The translations under genes and the position numbers were made by a program. Shown one piece after another: positions 44,074 to 55,033 of a DNA stretch of 64,000 nt. Numbering within the stretch: position 1 is the first letter of the stretch; each line of letters begins with the position of its first letter. The stretch is from Heloderma charlesbogerti. Its lineage: Eukaryota; Chordata; Lepidosauria; Squamata; Helodermatidae. The notes below the pieces were generated by a model, which worked only from the letters and a program-made list of their open reading frames with translations, was not told where the DNA came from and ran no database searches. Location of the stretch: positions 744,001 through 808,000 of the forward strand of contig JANEZZ010000793.1 in assembly GCA_026122225.1 (NCBI GenBank), given 5' to 3'.

Positions 44074-47000
44074 TGTTGTTCTTGTTTATTCGTTCAGTCA
44101 CTTCCGACTCTTCATGACTTCATTGACCAGCCCATGCCAGAGCTTCCTGTCAGCCGTTGCCACCCCCAGCTCCCCCAAGGTCGAGTCCGTCACCTCCAGA
44201 ATATCATCCATCCACCTTGCCCTTGGTCGGCCCCACTTCCTTTTGCCTTCCACTTTCCCTAGCATCAGCATCTTCTCCAGAGTATCCTGTCTTCTCATTA
44301 TGTGGCCAAAGTACTTCAGTTCTGCCTTTAATATCATTACCTGAAGTGAGCAGTCTGGCTCTATTTCCTGGAGTATGGACTGGTTTGATCTTCTTGCAGT
44401 CCAAGGCACTCTCAGAATTTTCCTCCAACACCAAAAGCATCTATCTTCCTTTGCTCAGCCTTCCTTATGGTCCAGCTCTCGCAGGCATTGGTTACTACGG
44501 GGAATACAGTTACTTTAACTATGCGAACCTTTGTTGTCAGTGTGATGTCTCTGCTCTTCACTATTTTATCAAGATTTGTCATTGCTCTCCTTCCAAGAAG
44601 TAAACGTCTTCTGATTTCCTGGCTGCAGTTAGCATCTGCAGTAATCTTTGCGCCTAGAAAGACAAAGTCTGTCACTGCCTCCACGTTTTCTCCCTCTATT
44701 TGCCAGTTATCAATCAAGCTGGTTGTCATAATCTTGGTTTTTTTGAGGTTTAACTGCAACCCAGCTTTTGCACTTTCTTCTTTCACCTTCGTCATAAGGT
44801 TCCTCAGCTCCTCCTCGCTTTCAGCCATCAAAGTGGTATCATCTGCATATCTGAGATTGTTAATGTTTCTTCCAGCAATTTTAACTCCAGCCTTGGATTC
44901 ATCAAGCCCAGCCCGTCGCATGATGTGTTCTACGTACAGGTTGAATAGGTAGAGTGAGAGTATACAACCCTGCCGTATTCCTTTCCCAATCTTAAACCAG
45001 TCCATTTTTCCGTGGTCTGTTCTTACCGTTGCTACTTGGTCGTTACACAGGTTCCTCAGGAGGCAGACAAGATGACTTGGTATCCCCATACCACCAAGAA
45101 CTTGCCACAATTTGTTATGATCCACACAGTCAAACGCTTTAGAATAGTCAATAAAACAGAAATAGATGTTTTTCTGAAACTCCCTGGCTTTCTCCATTAT
45201 CCTGCGAATTTTAGCAATTAGGTCTCTAGTTCCTCTGCCTTTTCTAAACCCAGCTTGTACATCTGGCAATTCTCGTTCCATGAATTGCTGGAGTCTACCT
45301 TGAAAGATCTTGAGCATTACCTTACTGGCATGTGAAATAAGTGCCACTGTTCGATAGTTTGGACATTCTTTAGTGTTTCCCTTTTTTGGTATGGGGATAT
45401 AAGTTGATTTTTTCCAATCTGTTGGCCATTCTTGTGTTTTCCAAATTTGCTGGCATATGGCATGCATCACCTTGACAGCATCATCTTGCAAGATTTTAAA
45501 CAGTTCAGCTGGGATACCGTCGTCTCCTGCTGCCTTGTTATTAGCAATGCTTCTTAAGGGCCATTCAACCTCACTCTTCAGGATGTCTGGCTCTAACTCA
45601 CTGACCACACTGTCATATCTATCCCCGATATTATTATCCTTCCCATACAGATCTTCCGTATATTCCTGCCACCTTTTCTTGATCTCTTCTGCTTCTGTTA
45701 GGTCCTTCCCATCTTTGTTTTTGATCATACCCATTTCTGCCTGGAATTTACCTCCGATGTTTCTGATTTTCTGGAAGAGGTCTCTTGTCCTTCCTATTGT
45801 ATTTTCTTCTTCCACTTCCGCACATTGCTTGTTTAAAAATAATTCCTTATCTCTTCTAGCTAACCTCTGGAATTTTGCATTTAATTGGGCATATCTCCCC
45901 CTATCACTGTTGCCTTTGGCTTTCCTTCTTTCTTGGGCTGCTCCCAGTGTCTCAGCAGACAGCCACCTTGCCTTCTTGGTTTTTTCTTTGGGATGGTTTT
46001 TGTTGCTGCCTCCTGAACAATGTTGCGAACTTCTGTCCATAGTTCTTCCAGGACCCTATCTACTAAATCTAGTCCCTTAAATCTATTCTTCACTTCCACT
46101 GCATATTCATTAGGAATATTAGTGAGCTCATATCTAACTGATCTGTGGGTCTTCCCTATTCTCTTTAGTCTGATTCTAAATTGTGCAATAAGAAGTTCGT
46201 GATATGAACTACAATCAGCTCCAGGTCTTGTTTTTACCGACTGCATAGATGTCTGCCACCGTTGGCTACAAAGGATGTAGTCAATCTGATTTCAGTGTCG
46301 ACCGTCTGGTGAAGTCCATGTATAAAGTTGTCTTTTAGGTTGTTGGAAGAGAGTGTTTGTTATGCACAGTGAGTTGTCTTGGCAAAATTCTATCAGCCTA
46401 TGTCCTGCTTCATTTTGTTCTCCCAGACCATGCTTGCCTGTAATTCCAGGTGTCGTTTGACTACCCACCTTAGCATTCCAGTCTCCTGTAATGAAAATAA
46501 CATCTCTTTTTAGCGTACTATCCAGTAGGTGCTGCAGATCCTCATAGAACTGATCTACTTCTGCTTCTTCAGCATCTGTGGTTGGGGCGTATATTTGGAT
46601 CACTGTGATGTTAAATGGCTTACCCTGAATTCGAATTGAGATCATTCTGTCATTTTTTGGATTGTATCCAAGCACTGCTTTAGCCACTTTATTATTAATT
46701 ATGAAGGCTACTCCATTTCTTCTGTGGTCCTCTTGTCCACAGTAGTAGATCTGGTGGTCATCTGATGTGAAGTGGCCCATTCCAGTCCATTTCAGTTCAC
46801 TGACACCCAAAATGTCTATATTTAATCTTGACATCTCCCCAATAACCATATCCAATTTGCCCTGGCTCATAGATCTTACATTCCAGGTTCCTATGGTGTG
46901 TTGATCTTTTTTTTTTAAATATATTTTTATTTATTTTATCTTTATAAATGAAATATACAATACCAAACATACCAACAACCTGATCAATACTAAAATTTCC

Positions 47001-47619
47001 CAACAATACAATATTCTGATGAGGACACCATAATAACAAAAAGAAAAGGAAAAAGAAAGAAAAAGGGAAAAAGGCAAAGGGAGGAGGAAAGGAGGTGAAG
47101 AAAAAGGAAGAAGATTCTTTCCCCTTCCCCCCTCTCTCTCCCTCTCCCTCCCCCTTAAAGAATTAAATTTAAACTCCAATATCCCCCAGCCTCCAATGCC
47201 ATTCTATTATACAAACTATATCTATGACCTTAACAATCTCACAGTTTAATAAACAACCTTTAATAGTTTAATAAACAACAGAGAGCTTTGGCTATTGGGC
47301 GGTATAGAAATGAAATCAATAAATAATAAATAAATAAACCTTACATTTCAATATCATATCATCAATCTTATATCCAAGAAACAGGTCTACAGTTCATTCC
47401 CAGTAGCCTAGGTTATTATTATTAATAATAATAATAGGAATATAGTGTTATATAATAATAAAACTTAAAATAAACTTTCAACAGTCAGTAATATATTTTA
47501 TATTTTATACTAGATATATAAGTACACATTGTACCCTCAAACATTTAATTTCAATACAACATACCATATCTATTTTGAAATAAAAAATATATTGAAAAGC
47601 AAGAAAAAAAAGAATAAAG

Positions 47620-47672
<53 letters not shown>

Positions 47673-49245
47673 CTTCTGACCTAGCCTGGATCATGTAGAC
47701 TAAACACAAACAGTTAACAAAGCTTGTTTAAAGATTCCAGTTCATGGGGTTTTAACAGGAATCTCGCAGATTTTTATGTCCAGCCATGCCTCCGCCATAT
47801 CATGATTTATAAACTTCTTCATCTGACATTCAGACACGATACAAAATGTAGCAGGATATTTTAAGTAATACTGTAAGTTCATTTGTTTTGCCATATTTTT
47901 TGCTTTGATAACTTGCCTTATTATATTTGCCACCTCTTTAATGTAATCTGGAAATAACATAACTTTATCTTGTTTCCAGGAAAGGCTTCCACCCTTTCTT
48001 GCCAAACGCAGGATATAATTCTTTGTAGAGACTTTTGCAAATTGGACTATGATGGTATAGTCAGTCCCTTTCGCATTTGGCACACGAAATGCCTGCTCAA
48101 TATCAAGTAAATAATCAGATGGGATAGGGAGTATCTCATGCAAAAGTTTATCCACAAAAATAGGGAATTTTACATCATTAGACAGATTTTTAATTCCAAT
48201 AATACGTACATTGGATCTTCTTGTGAAGGCTTCCAGTTGAGAAATTCTGTCAGAGGATTTGTCAAATTAAAACAAATTTGTGTCGAAGTTTCATTCAATG
48301 CTACTCGGTCTTCTAGCTCGTTAATTCTTGTCTCCATTTTTTGCCATGACGCATTAATTAAATCGACGGCTCCTTGCAAGGCGGTGATGGAATTTTGGAT
48401 TAAATCCAACCTTCTGGCTTGCTCCATAAATTGCGAAGATAAAGTCTTTATCAGAGTAACTAATTCCCCTATATCTTCTGTTTTCAAAACTTTTGACACA
48501 GGAGGCACGGGGGGAGTTGCCGGTGAAGCCATCCCCTTTCTTCTCCTCAGTGCATTCATGTTTCTCTCAGACAGATCTTACAGGTCCTCAGATGTTTTCA
48601 GATGTTGCTAATATTTCTTAAATTATTCCACAGGAGTTGTTGATATTTCTTGAAGCATATATTATTATGGAACACGTCAGCCCTGTTTTCTCCTATGAAA
48701 TAGGAGTCTCATCACAGCTTTTTGCGTTGGTAAAGCTCTGGGGAGATAATCCTGGAATCCAGCCCCCCCATTATCTCAAGGGGGGTACTTTTCTCCAAGA
48801 TGTTGTCCAGTGCTGCCTTGCCCCCCTTTAATTCCAGGGGGGAGATGAAAAGGTTTTTCAACCTTTTAAAAAGCTGTTTGAGAAAGCTCCCACGGGAGAA
48901 CCTGCCAGAGTGACATTGGTTCCAACCGGAAGTCCGGTGTGTTGATCTTTAGAGCAACGGATTCATCGTTCACCACCAGCACCGTCGGCTGCTAGCTGTC
49001 CTTTCGGCTTTGAACTAGCTGCGTCATCACATCTGGGGCTAGTCGAACTTATCCTCTGTTCCTCCCCAGTAGCATTTTGACCATCTTCCGACCTGGGAGT
49101 CCCATCTTCCAATGGTATACCGACATATCTCTGGTTGTACTGATCCATTTAGTTTTCACAGCAAGAATACTGGGGTGGGTTGCCATTACCTTCCCCAGGG
49201 ATCGTATTTAGTCTGACCTCTTTGCCATGGACAAAAACAGTCATA
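44074..49245 (-). mobile_element. Diverged BovB/RTE LINE (lineage 2) split by an L1-like element
   Basis: A second, clearly different BovB-like element. It has frames at 49148-48963 (N-terminus), 46870-46292 (endonuclease: GTWNVRS, YYCGQEDHRRNG, GDWNAKVGSQ), 46246-45881, 46040-44412 (RT: FDCVDHNKLW, RQGCILS, YADDTTLM) and 44409-44098 (C-terminus, WTARRSNQS). Its 3' end reads CTTGTTGTTCTTGTTTATTC. Breaks include a TGA at 46292-46294 replacing a CGA codon, and frameshifts near 46,000 and 44,420. Its proteins match lineage 1 block for block but differ at many positions. The L1-like element at 46911-48935 lies within the ORF. The 5' end is approximate. Confidence 0.88.
46911..48935 (-). mobile_element. 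L1-like, ORF1-only element (HAL1-like) with 15-bp target duplication
   Basis: It is flanked by GGTGTGTTGATCTTT at 46896-46910 and 48936-48950. An A-run is at its 3' (left) end. Reading leftward, a leader of about 375 bases precedes an ORF1-type protein. The first frame (48559-48170) has a proline-rich start and a coiled-coil region (MEQARRLDLIQNSITALQGA). After one frameshift near 48,280 comes an RRM-like start (RRSNVRIIGIKNLS), then the C-terminal domain (48155-47742: DYTIIVQFAKVS, WKQDKVMLFPDY). No ORF2/RT motif follows in the remaining 830 bases, which hold an L2 tail (47276-47336) and (TA)n (47625-47666). This fits a half-L1 element or one that lost ORF2. Confidence 0.8.
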
Positions 49246-49302
49246 CTAACACTCTGTAAAAAATAATTCAATACATGTTTAAGATGATTCACTAGCACAG
49301 CA

Positions 49303-49545
49303 GAGCCAGTGTGGTATAGTGGTTAGAAAGTTGAATTGGGACTTGGGAGATCCAAGTTCTAGTCCCCACTTGGCCATGAAGCTCACTGGGTGACACTGAC
49401 TTTGGGCCAGTGACTGACTCTCAGACTAGCCTACCTCACAGGTTTTGAAGATAAAATGGAGAGGAGGAGGATCATGTAAGCCAGCTTGTGTTCCTTGGAG
49501 GAAAAAAGGCAGGGTATGTAATAATAAATACAATTAATTAATTAA
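49303..49545 (+). mobile_element. tRNA-derived SINE (family S1)
   Basis: Head GCCAGTGTGGTATAGTGGTT (A-box-like), AGTTCTAGTCCCC (B-box-like), body GAAGCTCACTGGGTGACACT, and tail AAAAAAGGCAGGGTATGTAA followed by AT-rich repeats. Confidence 0.8.
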
Positions 49546-49649
49546 CAGAAAGAAGAAGGCATTTCTCAGAGGTCCATTTCTCACAAACACACATCAGGCC
49601 TCAGTTTGGAATCCTTCCAATTGGAGTGTCTTTTAGATGCCTTCTCGTT

Positions 49650-49895
49650 GTTGTTGTTGTTCAGTCGTTAAGTCGTGTCCGACTCTTCGTGACCCCATGG
49701 ACCATAGCACGCCAGGCCTTCCTGTCCTCCGCTCTTTCCCGGAGTGTGCTCAAATTCATGTTCATTGTATCGATGATGCTATCTAGCCATCTCACCCTCT
49801 GCCGTCCCCTTCTCCTTTTGCCTTCGATCTTTCCCAGCATCAGGGTCTTTTCCAGTGAGTTTTTTCTTCGCATTAGGTGGGCAAAATATTTGAGC
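49650..49895 (-). mobile_element. BovB 3'-terminal fragment (about 245 bases)
   Basis: Matches the last part of BovB lineage 1: GTTGTTGTTCAGTCGTTAAG, CATGGACCATAGCACGCCAG, and a reading of LEKTLMLGKIEGKRRRGRQR on the minus strand. 5'-truncated. No clear target duplication. Confidence 0.85.
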
Positions 49896-49964
49896 TTCAG
49901 CTTGGGAAGCCCCTGCTCAGCAAGTAGGCTCAACAGGTCAGTGGCTCTGTAGCAGCTACTTATT

Positions 49965-50060
49965 TCTTCAACTCCCATCATCCCCAGCCACCAAGGCCAA
50001 TGGTCAGGAATGCTGGGAGTTGTAGTCCAAAACATCAGGCAACTACCAAGTTGGGGAAGG
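49965..50060. mobile_element. Hairpin hAT-like MITE (family M), partial
   Basis: CAACTCCCATCATCCCCAGC faces AATGCTGGGAGTTGTAGTCC, ending AACTACCAAGTTGGGGAAGG. The left end is abbreviated. Confidence 0.6.
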
Positions 50061-50477
50061 GAGGCCTAATCTGTTGTCTGCAAGATTGCCTGGTTAATAA
50101 GATGGCACAATATAAAAACCTTACCTTGGGATACGCAAGTCTACGACAATACTGTTCTGGATGCCTAACTTCCCTAAGTAAAGAGATGACTGCCCTGAGT
50201 GGAAATTCCAGGGGTACAGTGCTTACCCAGGTTGGTTTCCTCTGGAAGAAGAGATCACTGGACACTTACAGTGCTTCTGTAACATGATGTAAAAATATAT
50301 ACATCAAGCATAGCTAAAGGCACAGCTAAATACCCCAACAGCAAGTTCACGGCTCCCATATCAGAGCTCCAAAGAGAGAGAGAGAGAATCACCCTGGTAT
50401 CACCAGATGCTGTTAGTTTACAGAGCCCAGAACTCAGCTCGGGCCCCTGTCTAATTCTCTCAAACTGTTCCTGTACA
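50061..50477. other. Unassigned sequence
   Basis: Nothing recognised apart from a short (AG)n near 50,373-50,387. Confidence 0.35.
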
Positions 50478-50605
50478 CCAGAGGTGGGCAACTTGTGATC
50501 CCTCAAAAGTTTTGGCCTACAACTCCCACAATCCCTCACCATTGGTTATGGTGGCTAGGGTTGATGGTTATTGTAGGCCACAAATTGCCCACCCCTGCTG
50601 CACAT
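50478..50605. mobile_element. Hairpin MITE (family M-like)
   Basis: CCAGAGGTGGGCAACTTGTG faces CACAAATTGCCCACCCCTG, with central CACCATTGGTTATGGTGGCT. Confidence 0.6.
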
Positions 50606-50777
50606 ACATACACATACCTGGATGACATCATCCTTAGCTGGCAGGGGGGATGAAAGTTATGCTCTCATTCAGAACAGTCCAGGACCTTCAGTTACTTCCT
50701 AGCTATTGAAAGACCATCAACTCATCAGCAATCTCCCTAACAAAATGAAAGTTCAACCAGACTTGGCCAGCAGGGTT

Positions 50778-50985
50778 GAATTTTTATTTATTTATTTATT
50801 ACATTTATATCCCGTCTTTTTCTTCCTTAAGGAACCCAAGGCAGAATATATGATCCTCCTCCTCTCCATTTTATCCTCACAACAACAACCCTGTGAGGTA
50901 CGATGGGCTGAGATGGGCTGTGACTGGCCCAAAGTCCCCAGTGAGCTTCATGGCCGAGTGGAGACTAGAACCCTTTGCCCCATTA
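50778..50985 (-). mobile_element. tRNA-derived SINE (family S1)
   Basis: Tail TTTATTTATTTATTACATTT and ATATCCCGTCTTTTTCTTCC at the left, then AAGGAACCCAAGGCAG and head GGAGACTAGAACCC. It serves as the uninterrupted comparison for 17135-17478. Confidence 0.75.
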
Positions 50986-51211
50986 GCTTTTTCCAATCCA
51001 AACCCCCCAAACAGTTTTTTTAAAAATTGATGGATTAAATGCTGGGAGCAACCTTTTGAGTTACACAGAACAGTTCTTCAAGCAGAGGGATTCCAAGGAA
51101 AGCAATACAACTGAAAGATGATATACTATATCTTAAGCTCTCATTAACCTGCTATCACACGGTTTACTGTTGGAAACAGAAAACTAGATTATACGGAGCC
51201 AGCAGAGCTAG

Positions 51212-51440
51212 AACATAAGAAGAGCCCTGGACCAAGCCAAAAGCCCGTCTCTTCCAGTTTCCTGCAGTAGCCAAACAAATGCTTCTGGGAAGCACACAAG
51301 TAGGACATGAGGGCAATAGCCCTTTCCTCCTGTAGTTCCCCAGTGACTGGTGTACATAGGCATACTGCCTCTGATGCTGGAGGTGGCATATAGCCATCAG
51401 GACTAGTAGCCATTGATAGCCTTCTCTTCCATGAATTTGT
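51212..51440 (-). mobile_element. CR1 LINE, distal tail part (continues at 55034)
   Basis: Begins AGAACATAAGAAGAGCCCTG and runs through GTGACTGGTGTACATAGGC to CTTCTCTTCCATGAATTTGT, where the CR1 sequence is interrupted. The expected continuation (CTTTTAAAGCCATC) is found at about 55,038. Confidence 0.85.
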
Positions 51441-51444
51441 CAGA

Positions 51445-54400
51445 GAGAGCAATCCTATGGCCGCTAGACAGTGGATAGACAGCCATAGGATAGCTGGTTT
51501 TCTGGGAACCAACCTTCCCCCACTTCCGTGCTGCCTCCAATGTTCCGCGCTGCCTCCATGCTTGCAAGAGGACTGCGGAGTGGCCGAAAAGGGTCGTTCC
51601 AGGGCAGGGAGTGTGGCAATGCCTATATGACACATCCAATGTGTCATACAGCAGCCTCCTCCCCCACTCAGCCCTCCTGCGGCTAGACAGCGGCAATCGG
51701 CTGTCTAGCCAAAAATGCAGGGCAGGAAAGCGCGGAGAGAACGATCCCCTCCGTGCTTCTCCTGCCCTGCATTGGATAGGCAATCGCCTATCTGAAAAGG
51801 CTGTTGTTCAGTCGTTTAGTCGTGTCCGACTCTTCGTGACCCCATGGACCATAGCACGCCAGGCCACCCTGTCCTGCGCTCTCTCCCGGAGTGTGCTCAA
51901 GTTCATATTCATTGCATCGGTGATGCTATCTAGCCATATCATCCTCTGCCGTCCCCTTCTCCTTTTGCCTTCAGTCTTTCCCAGCATCAGGGTCTTTTCC
52001 AGAGAGTTTTCTCTTCGCATTAGGTGGCCAAAATATTTGAGCTTCAGCTTCAGTCTCTGTCCTTCTAATGAGCACTCAGGGTTGATTTCCATTAGGATTG
52101 ATTGATTGGACCTCCTTGCAGTCCAGGGGACTCGTAAGAGTCTTCTCCAGCACCACAGTTCGAAAGCATCAATTCTTCGGCGCTCAGCCTTCCTTATAGT
52201 CCAGCTCTCACAGCCATACATTACTACTGGGAAAACCATAGCTTTGATTAGACAGACCTTTGTCGGCAAGGTGATGTCTCTGCTTCTTACTATGCTGTCT
52301 AGGTTGGCCATAGCTTTCCTCCCAAGGAGCAAGCGTCTTTTAATTTCATGGCTACAGTCACCATCTGCGGTGATCTTGGAGCCCAAGAAAGTAAAATCTG
52401 TCACTGCTTCCATTTCTTCCCCTTCTATATGCCAGGAAGTGATAGGGCCAGATGCCATGATCTTAGTTTTTTTAATGTTGAGTTTCAAACCAGCTTTTGC
52501 ACTCTCCTCTTTCACCCTCAACAAGAGGCTCTTTAGATCCTCTTCGCTTTCTGCCATTAGGGTGGTATCGTCTGCATATCTGAGGTTGTTGATAATTCTC
52601 CTGGCAATCTTAATTCCGACCTGTGATTCATCCAACCCAGCATTTCTCATGATGTACTCTGCATATAAGTTAAATAAGCAGGGTGACAATATGCAGCCTT
52701 GTCGTACTCCTTTCCCAATTTTGAACCACTCGGTTGTTCCATGTCTGGTTCTTACTGTTGCTTCTTGACCCTCGTACAGGTTTCTCAGGAGACGGGTAAG
52801 GTGGTCTGGTACTCCCATCACTTTAAGAATTTGCCACAGTTTGTTGTGATCCACACAATCAAAGGCTTTAGCGTAGTCAATGAAGCAGAAATAGACGTTT
52901 TTCTGGAATTCTCTTGCTTTCTCCATGATGCAGCGAATGTTGGCGATTTGATCTCTAGTTCCTCTGCCTCTTCGAAACCCAGCTTGTACTTCCGGTAATT
53001 CTCGGTTCGCATACTGCTGAAGCCTAGCTTGTAGGATTTTGAGCATCACCTTGCTGGCATGTGAAATGAGCGCAACTGTGCGGTAGTTTGAACACTCTTT
53101 GGCATTGCCCTTCTTTGGAATTGGAATGTAAACTGATCTTTTCCAGTCTTGCGGCCATTGTTGAGTGTTCCAAATTTGTTGGCATATTGAATGCAGCACT
53201 TTAACAGCATCATCTTTTAGGATTTTAAATAGCTCAGCTGGAATACTGTCATCTCCACTAGCTTTGTTGTTACTAATGCTTCCTAAGGCCCACTTGACTT
53301 TACTCTCTAGGATGTCCGGCTCAAGTTCAGGGACCGCACTATCATGGCTATCAGGGACATTCAGATCTTTCCTGTATAGTTCTTCTGTGTATTCTTGCCA
53401 CCTCTTCTTAATCTCATCTGCTTCTGTTAGGTCCCTGCCTTCTTTGTCCTTTATCATGCCCGTCTTTGCACAAAATGTTCCCTTGAGATCTCCAATTTTC
53501 TTGAAGAGATCTCTAGTCTTTCCCATTCTGTTGTTTTCCTCGATTTCTTTGCATTGTTCATTTAGGAAGGCCTTCTTGTCTCTCCTTGCTATTCTCTGGA
53601 ACTCTGCATTCAGTTGGGTATATCTTCCCCTTTCTCCCTTGCTTTTCGCTTCCCTTCTTTCCTCAGCTGCTTGTAAAGCCTCATCAGACAGCCACTTGGC
53701 TTTCTTGCATTTCTTTTTCTTTGGGATGGATTTCATTGCTGCCTTCTGAACAATGTTACGGACCTCCGTCCAGAGTTCCTCAGGCACTCTGTCTATCAGG
53801 TCTAATCCCTGAAATCTATTCCTCCACTGTATATTCATCAGGGATATGATTTAGGTCATACCTGAATGGTTTAGTGGTTTTCCCTACGTTCTTCAATTTC
53901 AGCCGAAATTTTGCAACAAGAAGCTCATGATCTCAGCCACAGTCAGCTCCAGGTCTTGTTTTGACTGACTGTATAGAGCTTCTCCATCTTTGGCTGCAAA
54001 GGACATAATCAATCTGATTTCGATATTGACCATCTGGTGATGTCCATGTGTAGAGTCGCCTCTTGTGCTGTTGGAAAAGAGTGTTTGCTATGATCAGCGT
54101 GTTCTCTTGGCAAAACTCTATTAGCTTTTGTCCTGCTTCATTTTGTACACCAAGGCCATGCCTGCCTGTTATCCCAGTGATTTCTTGACTTCCTACTTTA
54201 GCATTCCAATCCCCTATGATGAAGAGGACATCTTTGTTTGGTGTTAGTTCTAGAAGGTGTTGTAGGTCTTCATAGAACCGATCAACCTCAGCTTCTTCGG
54301 CCTCAGTGGTTGGGGCATAGACTTGAATTACTGTGATGTTGAATGGTTTGCCTTGGATTCGTACTGAAATCATTCTATCGTTTTTGAGATTGTACCCCAG

Positions 54401-55033
54401 TACTGCTTTTCCCACCCTTTTGTTGACTATGAGTGCTACTCCATTTCTTCTAAGGGATTCTTGCCCACAATAGTAGATATGACGGTCACCTGAATTAAAT
54501 TCGCCCATGCCTGTCCATTTTAGTTCGCTGATTCCCAAGATGTCGATGTTCAGTCTTGCCATCTCATGTTTGACCACCTCCAGCTTACCTTGATTCATTG
54601 ATCTGACATTCCAGGTTCCTAAACAATATTGTTCTTTACAGCATCGGATTTTCTTTTCACCACCAGACACATCCACAGCTGAGTGTCCTTTTGGCTTTGG
54701 CCCAGCCGCTTCACTCTTTCTGGCGCTACTTGGAAATACCCTCTGCTCTTCCCCAGTAGTATATTGGACACCTTCCGACCTGAGGGGCTCATCTTCCGGC
54801 GTCATCTCTTTTAGCCTTGTGATACGTTCCATGGGGTTTTCTTGGCAAGAATACTGGAGTGGGTTGCCATTTCCTTCTCCAGTGGACCACATTTTGTCAG
54901 AACTCTCTGCCATGACCTGTCCGTCTTGGGTGGCCCTGCACGGCATAGCTTATGGCTTCACTGAGTTACGCAAGCCCCTTCGCCACAACAAGGCAGTGAT
55001 CCACGAAGGGGATCTGAAAAGGATTGCGCCCTA
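51445..55033. mobile_element. Harbinger-like MITE (family H2) split by BovB copy 3
   Basis: Left part 51445-51789 starts GAGAGCAATCCTATGGCCGC and contains AAATGCAGGGCAGG...CCCTGCATTGGATAGG. The right part, after BovB, ends AAAAGGATTGCGCCC followed by TAA. The interior matches 31153-32125 outside the LTR there. It sits within CR1. Confidence 0.65.
51801..55011 (-). mobile_element. Full-length BovB (RTE) LINE, copy 3, with 11-bp target duplication
   Basis: It is flanked by ATCTGAAAAGG at 51790-51800 and 55012-55022. Its 5' end (right) reads CCCTTCGTGGATCACTGCC on the minus strand, like copy 1. Frame 54946-53933 gives 337 codons of N-terminus and endonuclease. Frame 53838-51808 gives 676 codons covering the linker, RT (FDCVDHNKLW, RQGCILSP, YADDTTLM) and the C-terminal domain to KSRTRLND. 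Inactivating changes are a TGA at 53933-53935, which replaces the Ser of the endonuclease SDH motif, and a 5-base loss near 53,823. Otherwise the frame is open, implying a recent insertion. Confidence 0.95.

Noticed and set aside
47742..48559. Possible host gene with coiled coil and RNA-binding domain
   Set aside because: The frame is L1 ORF1-like, has a frameshift, and is bounded by a 15-bp target duplication and an A-run.
44074..49245. Possible retrovirus or LTR element
   Set aside because: No LTRs, gag or integrase. The endonuclease-RT order and 3' repeats are those of an RTE-type LINE.
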